Shown: in pieces, positions 45,477-54,810 of the stretch | Layout: the number at the start of each line of letters is the position of its first letter | Numbering within the stretch: position 1 is the stretch's first letter | Source of the DNA: Cryptomeria japonica | Lineage: Eukaryota > Streptophyta > Pinopsida > Cupressales > Cupressaceae | Assembly (NCBI RefSeq): GCF_030272615.1 | Contig: NC_081412.1 | Span: forward strand, 143,430,247 to 143,494,246 | DNA length: 64,000 nucleotides | Direction of reading: 5' to 3' | Notes under the pieces: model-generated | Database searches by the model: none | Seen by the model: only the letters and a program-made list of their open reading frames with translations | Told to the model about the DNA's origin: nothing | Position numbers and translations under genes: made by a program

Positions 45477-46754
45477 TTAGTTTGTCGGTTCCGATATTTC
45501 CACACTAGGTGCAGAAACCGGTTCCTCTTCCAACATTACTGGTTTCCTCTTCCAGGTTTTGTTCATGTCCACTTGAACTGTTTCAACATCAATTTCTCCT
45601 TCTAGAGTGACTGGTATATCATCAGATATACTCTTTTTACTTCTACAGAATCTTGCAATGTGACCCAGTTTTTTACAGTGATAACAAACCAATCCAGGTG
45701 CTCTCCAAGGTCCATTGTTCATGTTTCCATTCTTCCTTCTGCATGTTGCAGCAATGTGACCATGACCATTACAGATCATACAATTTGCTCTCCATCTAGT
45801 TTCCGCTTGATAGCCACCACTTCTTGGCTGATGATTAAAGACATTAAACCGGTTGTGATTTTGGTTCACAAAAGGTTCAGGACCAACTCCTTGGGTCCTC
45901 TAAGGATATCTTCTAGTGTCATTCATGACAAACGTGCATTCAAATGCTCTATGCCCATACTTGTTGCATACATAACAATGACCATTGAACTTATTGGATC
46001 TAGGTACATTGTTAATAAAGTAAGGAAAATTATTGTAGGCTTTGCTCCTACATACATTGGCAGTGTGTCCTTCTTTAAGATAGTTAAAGCAAACAGGTTT
46101 GAATTTTTGCTTACCTTTACCTTTGAATGTCAGTTGCTTCTTTGATGCTTCAGCATTTGTTCCTGAGGATTCTCCTTCCTCATGTCTAGAGAAACCAAGT
46201 CCATTGGTATTCTTTACCAGTCTAGCCGACTCAAGCTTTTGCTCTAGCTTGATAGTACTTTTGCTAAACTTAGCAAGTATTTCCTTTGACTCAGAGAGTT
46301 CTTTGGAAATGGTAGCATTTGTTTCCAACAGGTTTTCATTCTCAAAGATGGCAGTGTTCAGTTCTCCTTGCATGTCTTCCTTTTCCACCTTTCTTGCATG
46401 GAGTTGAGCATTTAGGGCACTCATCTCTTGTTTCAACTAGGAGATCTCACAATCTCTTTCTTTCACTAGGTCTTCAATTTTTCTCCGGTTCTCAAGCTCT
46501 TGACACATCTAGATTGTCAGTCCTTCCAACTCCTTTCTTAGGTTGGAGTTTGATTCATTCAACTTATTTACTTCTGCAATTAGGGCTTCCATGTCTACTT
46601 CATCTGTAGAACTATTTTCAGATAGCTCCATCAACTTTTCTGCATGTTCTCTCCTTTTTACTTGAGATGCCTTGTTTTTGACCATAAGATCATCATAGGC
46701 TTTCTTAGACTGAGTGAGATGTTGATTAAGTTCCCTCAAGGTGTATTCCTCCAT
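45477..46754 (-). pseudogene. Element C ORF1: coiled-coil protein with four zinc knuckles (nearly intact)
   Basis: ATG 46754 (MEEYTLRELNQHLTQSKKAY) to the stop at 45477 is about 425 codons in essentially one frame, with stops at 46509, near 46437 and at about 45900. Residues 1-200 are coiled coil (ALIAEVNKLNESNSNLRKEL, ATISKELSESKEILAKF). The C-terminal part has CFNYLKEGHTANVC (one ligand lost), CYVCNKYGHRAFEC, CMICNGHGHIAATC and CYHCKKLGHIARFC; the last three are perfect CX2CX4HX4C. Four knuckles are unusual for copia gag, which normally has one. No capsid fold is recognised. ORF2 follows after about 450 bp. Confidence 0.85.
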
Positions 46755-46790
46755 ATCTCTTTCCAAGTGGTTAAACTTATAGAAAGGTAG

Positions 46791-46802
46791 GCTCTGATAC
46801 CA
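46791..46802 (-). promoter_or_regulatory. Primer binding site, initiator tRNA-Met (element C)
   Basis: Minus-strand TGGTATCAGAGC lies two bases inside the 5' LTR end. Confidence 0.92.
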
Positions 46803-46804
46803 AT

Positions 46805-47924
46805 TGATGAATACTAAGAGGGGGGGTGAATTAGTATACCAAAAAACACTGCACTTAAACACTTAAACAGTCTAAAGATAAACCGGTAAAATAGTTTAAC
46901 AGATAGACCGGTTATCACACATGCAAAGCAAAATGCAAATAATACATTCACCCACAAAAGAAATACAACCATAACACAAGATATTTGACGTGGAAACCCA
47001 AATGGGAAAAACCACGGTGAGATGGAACTCACAAGTCACTATCTGTAGAATAGAAACCAGACCAGTTAAGGTCTTACAATGTTCTTCACCAGAACAGATC
47101 CTATTAGGAATCTCAATCTCTGTTAGGAGATAAGTTGGATCAAGGACTACCTTGCTAGAGGATTTTAGATTCACAGAGGTGAACCACCTTGTTAGAGGAT
47201 TTTACAAAAGGCTTTTGAGCCTACCCGTTTAAGGGCTATAGACTTGTCAAAGATGTGAGTAATCAACAAGTGTTTGATCTATCTAATAGCATAGACTGCT
47301 CAGTTAGATCCTTGATAGCTCATTCTTAATGTGCTCCTGCATTACTTCAATCTTCTACACATTCATATTCTTTTCCACTCCTCAACCACCTTAAACCCTA
47401 GCCACAACATAAACCCTTTCAGCAACAACCTAAAACCCTAGACATGATGTCCTTTTAAAGGAATCTGATTTCATGTTGGTCCAATAGGATTACATTTCAA
47501 TTTCCTAGGTTCAATGAATCTAGACATACTCAGTAACACGACACAAGAAGCACCGCCAGTGTGTTGACACTGTCAAAACAATCGGTGGATTGATAACTCA
47601 TCACAAAATGTCGGTTGGTAACTCATCACAAAGTATTACCGGTTCATACAAAAAGCCAGTTGCCGGTTTGACAAAAATAAAGATTGGTCGAAATGTGTTA
47701 TGCCGCTTTAATCCCTCGTACCGCTTGAGGTCAACATGCCGCTTTAGACCGGTAAACACATTCTTCAAAACATCAATAGTCTAATGACTATAATACAACA
47801 TACTTGCAACATACCAGTTGAAACAAATACTGGTTGTGCTCTAACTCATACATATAAAGAGGATCTTAATGCAAGTGTGTGTCCATCAATGACAATCACA
47901 ACATAAACATAAAAAATGCCAACA
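46805..47924 (-). repeat. 5' LTR of element C (1120 bp)
   Basis: It is paired with 40236-41356 and ends ATGCCAACA on the plus strand. The inverted stem-loop array lies at about 47095-47235 and the GTGG/CCAC motif near 46985-47025. Confidence 0.95.
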
Positions 47925-50625
47925 AAGAGATGCCTGTTCAACTCTGGAGCACTGTCTTATCCTGGGATAGAGAAGATGCTAGTTTCTTGAAATTTGATAG
48001 GTGCCTTTCATCTAAAATTAGAATTCTTTTATGCAGAGAAAACCCTAGAATTCCTAAGGCTCTTTTGGAATTCCTCAGACCTAAGGAGTTTGCAGAGGAC
48101 ATTAAGATTGTTCATAATTGGGGAGACATGTATTTGTACCTTGTGTCAATTATTTTCAAAGTGTATGGATTTAGAGGTACCCCCTATTTACTGCCTTATG
48201 AGGTACCATTAAAGGTAGGGATTGTAGAAGTATTGAGATAGATTGGAGGAGTGCAAGAGGCAAAGCTAACTTATAGGGGTAAAGGGACCATTTTCCCAAC
48301 TATTACCATGGCCCACCATTTTGTAATCACTAAGGGTGGATGGAAATATTTTGAAGAATTCTTTAAACCATATAAGCTGTCAACTACAATCTCAAGATGT
48401 GCAAACCCTGAGGACTTCTTCAATGGCATGTTCAGAAGGAGAGCAGTGTGTAGAGGTAGGCCTCGCCAATTTCAGTTCCTAGAAGATTTAATCAGAAATG
48501 AATTCAGCTTAGATGAGCAGGAACTAAGGAAAGAGAAGTGGATTGTGTATAAGAAGGCACTTGATTTTATCCATCAATTTGATAGTAGCTATGATCCTCT
48601 TTCTAGCTTCAATTCTTTTGAAGAGAAAATCAAATTCTTGATTCTCTATTTTGAAGACCTCCTGCAGACCTTAAAAGAAAAAAAGGAGGCCATAATGTAA
48701 AATGATCCTGATAAGGTTAAGTTGGTCTTGGCCAAGCCTGCCTTTGCTAAGGCTATCCCACCTGGTGACTATATAATGCATAAGAAGTCAAAGTACACTG
48801 TGATGATGCCAGTGATGAGTGAGCCATCCACTTCAAAAGGAAAAAAGGAAAATTGAAGATGTCATTGACATTCAGGATTCCCCTAAAAGACAAAGAGTGG
48901 GAAAGGAAATAGAAACTGATCTACCTCAATATTCTCTATCTCAGTCCCCCATCCACATTGGAGATGAACAAGAAGTGGCTGAACAATTATTACATTTAGG
49001 GAGTCTCGGTGAGATTGCCTATACTTATGAAGAGACCCAAGAGGGAATACCTAAAGAGCCACCTAATGCTGAAATGAATTTGACTGATGGTGAGCTAAAA
49101 GACCAAAAATTGGACCTTACTGTTAAGCAAGCCAGTGAAGAATTCTTGGCTAACAGTAACTTTGTTACAATAGGGGCTTTTATGCAATTTGTATGGAAGC
49201 AAAACATGGAGAATTTCAAGGTTAGATGTGAACAGAGGAAGAGTGAATAGCCTCTTAGAGATACAACTCAAGTGGAAGAAGAGATAAAGCAAGAAATGAT
49301 GGAAGAATTTAAAACTATTACCCCTAAGAAAGCAAGAGAAATGGTAGCAAAGGTTGGTGTGTTGATTCTCCCTGAATGGGATATAGCTGATGCTCTAGTG
49401 CTTGATGCAGTAAGGAAGAAAACAAAGCCTATGGAAGGAGTGACATTCAGCAAGGATAATGTTGCTCTTGTCATATGGTCTTTAAAGAAGGATGAGAACA
49501 AAAGAAGGAAAGATGCATCAGATTATGGCCTCCTAGGAGGCATGATCATCAAAAGAGTCCAAGATATAGGGGTAGTGGAGGCTGCAAGCACTTTTTTGGA
49601 AACTACAAAGTTCAATGTGGCAGTAGCAGAGAGAGAGGCACAAGAAAGAGCTAATCTCCAATTGAAGTTGGAGACTATCTTAAAGGCCTACAATGAGGTT
49701 AAAGAAGGAATAGCCAACAGGGATAACATTATTGCTAGACTCCAGAGTCAGTTGGCAGGTCAGCACCATCCAGGTGAATCCTGTACACTCATGATAGCCT
49801 CCTCTCTAGCAAGACCCCCTCCTACTAGTCCCATTGTAGAATACCCCCCTTCTCCTATGCCTTCTAGTTCCCAATCACCTGAAAGTGTCCAGCATGAGTT
49901 GGAAAGGTTGAAACAAGCTGAAGCATTGTTTGCAAAAAAATATGAAGAGAAGGTAAAAGCCATAGTCTTGAAGTTTGCTGACTCAGTCAAGGCCCCCATT
50001 GTATACATTAATATGAAAAGGATTTTGGATGTTATTATCAAATTCAGAGAAGATGAGGCCACTTTGGAGCCAATGCTTAATAAGTGGATGCCCAAAGGTA
50101 AAGAATTGGAGCTCATGTGCTCATCTCATCCAGATGTAGAGGAGAAAAACCTTCTAAGGTCTTCCAATGAGTTTATAAAAGAGATGAATATTCTCTCAGA
50201 GGAAAGAGCAGGTGTGAAAAGAAAACCCTAGCTTTATAGAAAAGAATATTCAGATCATAAATTTGAATTGTTTCCAGGAGGTTTTATTGGTCCAATTCAG
50301 TTGAAAGAAGAGAAGACCTGGTTGAAAGAGGTGGACCACAATTTGTCCTTAAGGATCAATCAAATTATCAAAACTGATGACACCTCCCTATTTGTCCAAA
50401 CAATTGAAGAAATTGAAAAGGTGAAATCTCATTACAGTTTCATAGAAAAGGAAATTGGACATTTAAGAGTCACTTGGAAAAGGCTAGAAGACATGAAGTA
50501 GAAGGTTGTTAGTTTTTCTTGGCCAAGTGATGATGCTTATCAGGAATGGAAGAGTAGTTATATGGGATAGAAAGAAGATGCTCCAAAGTAGTTGGAAGAG
50601 GTTGCGACTGAACAAGAGGCACAAG

Positions 50626-51563
50626 AGGCTACGAATGTTGAAAAAGACTTGTAATCATTTCTTGGAGAGTAATTCAGTTTGTAAAAAACCTTTTTGAAAA
50701 CTGTCCGAAGCTTGTATGCATCCATGTTATTATAAATGGATACCAGGACAATGAAAAAGGGATCACAAGAAATTGTAAGAAAACTCTGCCGAAATATATC
50801 TGGGATTTTTCTAGTCTTATGGAGAAAACTCTAATGTTTTTATAATCTTTTTTGAAATTAATATCAATATACAGACCATCAATTTTGAGCCTATAATCTG
50901 TGTTGTCTTTGGGTGTGCTTGCAAATATTTACTGGTCTCAATGTGAGTGATTCAGGGTTATTCATTTGAGCATGGGTTGTAAGGCAATCTTTTATAGATG
51001 TGTTTCTTAGCTTTTCTCTTCAGGAGGGAAATTAAATACGTAGGAAATATCTCTGTCAGTGAATTATTTGTTTAGAAACTTTGAATCTGATGAATGCTTT
51101 CTAGTTTGATAAGGATAAAATTTTATATATGTCAAGCGTATGTGGGGTTTATAGAAGCTGAGGTGATGGGATGTGTGGAGATGTCTAAATGAGGGATTAT
51201 TTTTTAAACTTAGATGACTCTGTCATTTGGATAAGGCACTGGTATCAATTGTAGTTATCTTTTTAAATATCTTGTAGGTCAACACTGAACATGAGCATAA
51301 GCCTTATTTCTTTGTTTCAGTTAGTTTAAAGGCAATAAGATTCACTAGTTTTTGAACTAGTTTACCATGGATCTATTTTGGTAGTGTGAATTCAGTTCAC
51401 AAGAGGTATACCCGCCTGAACTTTGGAAAAGTTTGAAGTGTAGAAGGTGCAAAAAACCTTGTCATATGTTGCTCTGAAGTTCCTTTTCCTTGATCTCTCT
51501 TTTGCAGGTAGAGTTACAAAATTTTCACAAGAGATAAGAAGGAATCAGAATTTGAGAACAACA
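50626..51563 (+). other. 3' region of element H
   Basis: About 0.9 kb after the last ORF block, AT-rich, without a gene. It includes a hairpin ACTAGTTTTTGAACTAGT near 51341 and a splice-acceptor-like CTCTCTTTTGCAGGTAG near 51495. No second copy of the H 5' end is visible here, and no polypurine tract is convincing. Confidence 0.55.
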
Positions 51564-51568
51564 CCATC

Positions 51569-51960
51569 CAATGATATAGTTCCTCTTCCTTTGATCATGC
51601 ATGCTTTGTCATCTCCAAATCTAACCAGTCCACCATCAAAATCTTGTAAAGATTAAAACTTCCTTTTAATTCCAGTCATATGATGTGAACAACCATTGTC
51701 TATCACCCATTGATCCTTGTTTTCAATTTTAGTAGCACGGGCCTTTTTCTTATTTTGAACAATAGGTACCAAAGCATCTTCCTTAATAGCCAAAAATACC
51801 CATTCCTTACCATTACCGGACCCACTAGCCGAATCTTGTGTCAGTTCATCATCAGAGTCGGTTACACCTTACTCATCTGCATAGTAACATGATTTTTCTT
51901 TGTTTCTCCTATACTTAAGCTTGTTCTTATAATCATGGTTGGGCCTAACAGATCTTCTAG
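51569..51960 (-). pseudogene. pol: Element E pol: protease region (broken, cut by H)
   Basis: The reverse strand encodes WVIDNGCSHHMTG, the copia protease active-site region (normally DSG; here DNG), then VRFGDDKACMIKGRGTISLDG up to the H insertion. The continuation, KHNIDNVYYVEGL, lies at 37344 on the other side of H. At least two stops are present, so it is dead. Confidence 0.85.
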
Positions 51961-51979
51961 CTCTCTCTTCATATCTTGA

Positions 51980-52863
51980 ATTCCTCTAAGGACATCTAGA
52001 TGCAAAATGACCTATCTTATTACATGCAAAACATTTAAAAGGTGATTTTCCTTCATACTTCTAGCAAGACCTTTAGGTAATCTTATAGTAAATAGGGCTT
52101 CCATTTGCTCAAACTCTTCATCTTCTTTCTTCATTTCATCCAGTTCCTTCGCATATAAATCTTTCCAATCACTCTTGCTAGTTGATGATGTAGGTGCATG
52201 AAAAGAAGATTCAATCTTTGCATCTCCTTGAGGACCAAATTCTTCAAGCTCAAATGCAGACAACTTACCAACCAAAGTATCCTGGTTAACAGAAGTGTTA
52301 GCCATTGTTCTCAACTCATTAACTATAGTAGCCTTCATCTTGTCAGCCAGTGGAAAATCTCTCAAAACTTTAGAAACAATCTCATCTTCACTCAAAGATC
52401 CACCACAACATTGAATTCCCATAATAATTTCATTAACTCTTTCAATGAAAGCAGTAATCCTTTCATCTTCTTCCATCTTCAGGTTCTCATACCTTACCTA
52501 GTAACTATCAAGTTTAGCATTTTTAATAGTAGGGTCACCTTCATTCAAAGCTTCCAAAATATCCCATATAGCCTTTGCATTAGATTGGTCAGATAATCCC
52601 ATAATTTTCTAATCAGATAATGCACTCAAGAGTGCTTCTCTATCTCTACAATAATTTTCAATATCCTTATCCAAGTTTACCAGAGAAGGATTTCCAGATG
52701 CCCGATTATGAGGAGTATAGCCTTTCTCTATGATCTCCCAAATTTATTTCCGAATACATCTCAAATGAGTTTCTATCTGAATCTTCCATACTCTGTAATT
52801 TGTCAAATCAAGCTTAGGGGTTTCTCTCCAGAAAATAGATGTAGTTGAATTATTTGTTGCCAT
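51980..52863 (-). pseudogene. gag: Element E gag: copia UBN2-type capsid and zinc knuckle (broken)
   Basis: ATG 52863 (MATNNSTTSIF) opens a typical copia gag: LDLTNYRVWKIQIETHL, AKAIWDILEALNEGD, and RITAFIERVNEIIMGIQCCG with LSEDEIVSKVLRDFP, the conserved capsid region. It ends with one zinc knuckle, CFACNKIGHFASRC, near 51990-52033. Stops occur near 52745, 52605 and 52495. This gag is unlike ORF1 of A-D: one knuckle and a clear capsid region, against four knuckles and no capsid. E could have supplied particles for A-D; this is inference from shared cis signals. Confidence 0.9.
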
Positions 52864-52906
52864 AGGATCTACCTCAAGCGGATAAGCTTCTGCAAAAGAG
52901 GACCAG

Positions 52907-52918
52907 GCTCTGATACCA
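52907..52918 (-). promoter_or_regulatory. Primer binding site, initiator tRNA-Met (element E)
   Basis: Minus-strand TGGTATCAGAGC lies two bases from the LTR end at 52921. Confidence 0.92.
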
Positions 52919-52920
52919 AT

Positions 52921-54133
52921 TGTTAGGATAACTGGTGGACAACTAAGAGGGGGGGTGAATCAGTTGTCAATAGATTATAAAATTTTAAGCTCACAAAACC
53001 TTCTACCGGAATGCATAAACAAATACCAGAATAGAAGATGTAACAATTAACCATAAACATAAATTACAACACAATTAACCAACCATCCATAACACATAAA
53101 GCCAAGATTTGTACGTGGAAAACCCGATAAAAGGAAAAACCACGGTGGGAAGCCTACCCACAGTCAGATAATACTTATGCAACAACTATGTGATAACAAT
53201 AAGAGGGGCCTACACATGCAGGAAGGCACACTGCTCATCACAAAAGGAGTCTCACTGACTACAAATAAATCCAGACTACAATCCAGAAAGATGAGTGAAC
53301 TACAAGAATAGCATCTCCAATTCCTGAGTACAGTTCCAGTTAAGCTCAATACCAAAGGTCTTAAACCTCTTTCACAAACTCAATTTGAAAACCTATGATT
53401 GACCAAAACCTCTACATATGATTACAACATTATTTGCATATAGATAATCCTATATCCCACATACCATGATCTACAAAGAGATCTTACATCATATTTATAC
53501 CAACCCGAAACCTAAATAATTAGGTCGGCCACCTAAAAGGTAATACAATAGATCTTTTACCTAATCTTGCAAACCAATGATAAACCAAGTCGACCCAAGA
53601 CCAAAACAACATAATCCAAATATCAAATCCAACTGGTGACACATTGGGAGCATCAACCAACACATTACACAAACTGATCCATAACCTAGCAGAATAACCA
53701 CCAAACCTAAAATAGGTCGTTGTAAGCCAAATGAAACACCACAAACAACTGGAACACAAAGAAGATAACCATTATCATTCTGATAACATTCTAGAAGTTG
53801 CACCAACACCACTTATCAGATTCACCAAAAGATCTTCAACAAGGTGATTCTGGTAAAACCCTTACCGATGACCAAAAGGCTTGCTAGAATAAATGATAGC
53901 ATCCATGTCATCAAATCCCGAACCAACTATGATATGCATCAAGAAAATGTGAATAACCAATCCAGGCCAAAACCACCAGCCAGACCAAATCGAAGAATAT
54001 CGAAGATGGTCTCCAGATCAATATCATAGTCCAACCACTCTATCGAAAGCTGGTAGACAATAAAATAGCTAGTGTTGACATTAATGACAAAACATCAATG
54101 CAACACATAATCAATTCCTCCAAATTGCCAATA
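52921..54133 (-). repeat. 5' LTR of element E (1213 bp)
   Basis: On the plus strand it starts TGTTAGGATAACTGG and ends AATTGCCAATA, with the expected CA as TA. It matches 32950-34108 apart from its first 72 bases. It contains the inverted GTGG/CCAC motif near 53113-53150. Right of it the sequence is element I. Confidence 0.9.
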
Positions 54134-54810
54134 GTGTTGAATGTGTGACCAAAATGCACCTACAAAAAGAATAAGACAAACAAAAATGACAAAGATGGAG
54201 GTTATTCTTCCTCTAACTACTCGTCTTCAAGAAAACAATATTGCGTGTGCCAGTCATCCATTTGTATTGTGGTAGGCCAAGTGAAAGCTCTTAGGTCTTG
54301 CAGTTTATTCAAAGTCTGTTTGGTCCTATTTTCAAGTATAGTTGTAGCCTCAACTATGAATTTGTGGTAAAAAGAATCAATTTCAAGAATCCTATCAATG
54401 ATTAAATAATAGGTATCCTTTTGTGTGGGGTCTCCCCACACTAATTGATCAAAAATTGCATTAATTGCCTCTTCAAAATCAGATTTCCACTTTTCCAATT
54501 CCTTTACCTAGTTATCAACAGTCAAAATTTTAGGGATTTCACATTTTTGGAGACCCCTAAATGATGCCATCCTCTCCCTTAATGATTTTTCTTTACCTTC
54601 TACTTGTGGGAGCTCCTTTGTCAACATATTATAATTCTTCCATGATATCCCTACAATTTGGGGTGCAGAAAGCACATTCTTAACTATCAAAAATACTTCT
54701 TTCAATATGGTGGCTTTTGGATGCCACGTAGCTCTCAGTGGTTAAAAGAACGAAATTAGATCCTTCAACTGTGTATGCACCTGGAAAATGTAAGAATAGG
54801 ATGCATGCAC
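54134..54810 (-). pseudogene. Element I, C-terminal part of an H-type ORF (broken)
   Basis: Minus-strand blocks at 54508-54705 and 54217-54498 correspond to the end of the H ORF. LNKLQDLRAFTWPTTIQMDD in I aligns with WKRLEDMK ... FSWPSDDAYQEW in H, and EKWKSDFEEAINAIFDQ with KTWLKEVDHNLSLRINQ. The sequence continues to the right of element D at 63031. It is bounded on the left by the E 5' LTR. Function is unknown; the region is helical and probably coiled coil. Confidence 0.72.

Larger units (their letters stand above)
40236..47924 (-). mobile_element. Element C: non-autonomous copia-type LTR retrotransposon, most complete of its family
   Basis: Minus-strand LTRs of 1120 bp (46805-47924) and 1121 bp (40236-41356) are very similar. 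Perfect TSDs AAGAG lie at 40231-40235 and 47925-47929. PBS, ORF1 (coiled coil and four zinc knuckles), ORF2 and PPT follow in order. There is no pol. It sits in the ORF of H, which resumes in the same phase on the other side. Confidence 0.95.
39329..50625 (+). pseudogene. Element H ORF; uncharacterised protein, split by element C (broken)
   Basis: ATG 39329 opens MAPRRELTGKVNYQ. After a frameshift, 39540-40235 continues with EINEDEFRKVFKLNE and HYMLIIAQILNPSLAITFDY. Element C interrupts at 40235; the frame resumes in phase at 47930 (MPVQLWSTVLSWDRED). Further blocks are 48251-48700 (MAHHFVITKGGWKYFEEFF), a basic/acidic linker (KRKIEDVIDIQDSPKRQRV), 49272-50231 (TPKKAREMVAKVGVLILPEW, then a coiled coil and a Pro/Ser hinge) and 50268-50625 (WLKEVDHNL ... 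FSWPSDDAYQEWKSSY). No pol or zinc-knuckle motif is visible. Element I carries a second copy. The plan (folded N-terminal half, charged linker, helical tail) parallels ORF2 of A-D. Confidence 0.72.
37350..51563 (+). mobile_element. Element H: 14.2-kb insertion with TG...CA ends, unknown ORF and no clear LTR pair, hosting C
   Basis: It starts TGTTATCACTG and ends GAGAACAACA. A perfect 5-bp TSD CCATC lies at 37345-37349 and 51564-51568. Removing it restores the copia reading ...ISLDG/KHNID... of element E, so the borders are firmly placed. Inside are a repeat-rich 5' region, a long unknown ORF (39329-50625) split by C, and about 0.9 kb of 3' sequence. Without C it is about 6.5 kb. Its two ends do not resemble each other, so the element class is unresolved. 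Confidence 0.8.
32950..54133 (-). mobile_element. Element E: copia LTR retrotransposon with gag and pol, hosting H (and C)
   Basis: Minus-strand LTRs are at 52921-54133 (5') and 32950-34108 (3', missing about 70 bp at its outer end). A PBS lies at 52907-52918 and a PPT at 34109-34121. Gag, protease, integrase, RT and RNase H occur in copia order, right to left. Removal of H (37350-51563) leaves about 7.0 kb. It is the only near-complete pol in the window, now inactive through stops and frameshifts. Its outer TSD cannot be tested because the left end is truncated. Confidence 0.9.

Noticed and set aside
50726-51563. A second LTR of H starting TGTTATTATAAATGG
   Set aside because: Only the first few bases resemble the H start (TGTTATCACTG). 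The rest does not align by eye with 37350-38190.
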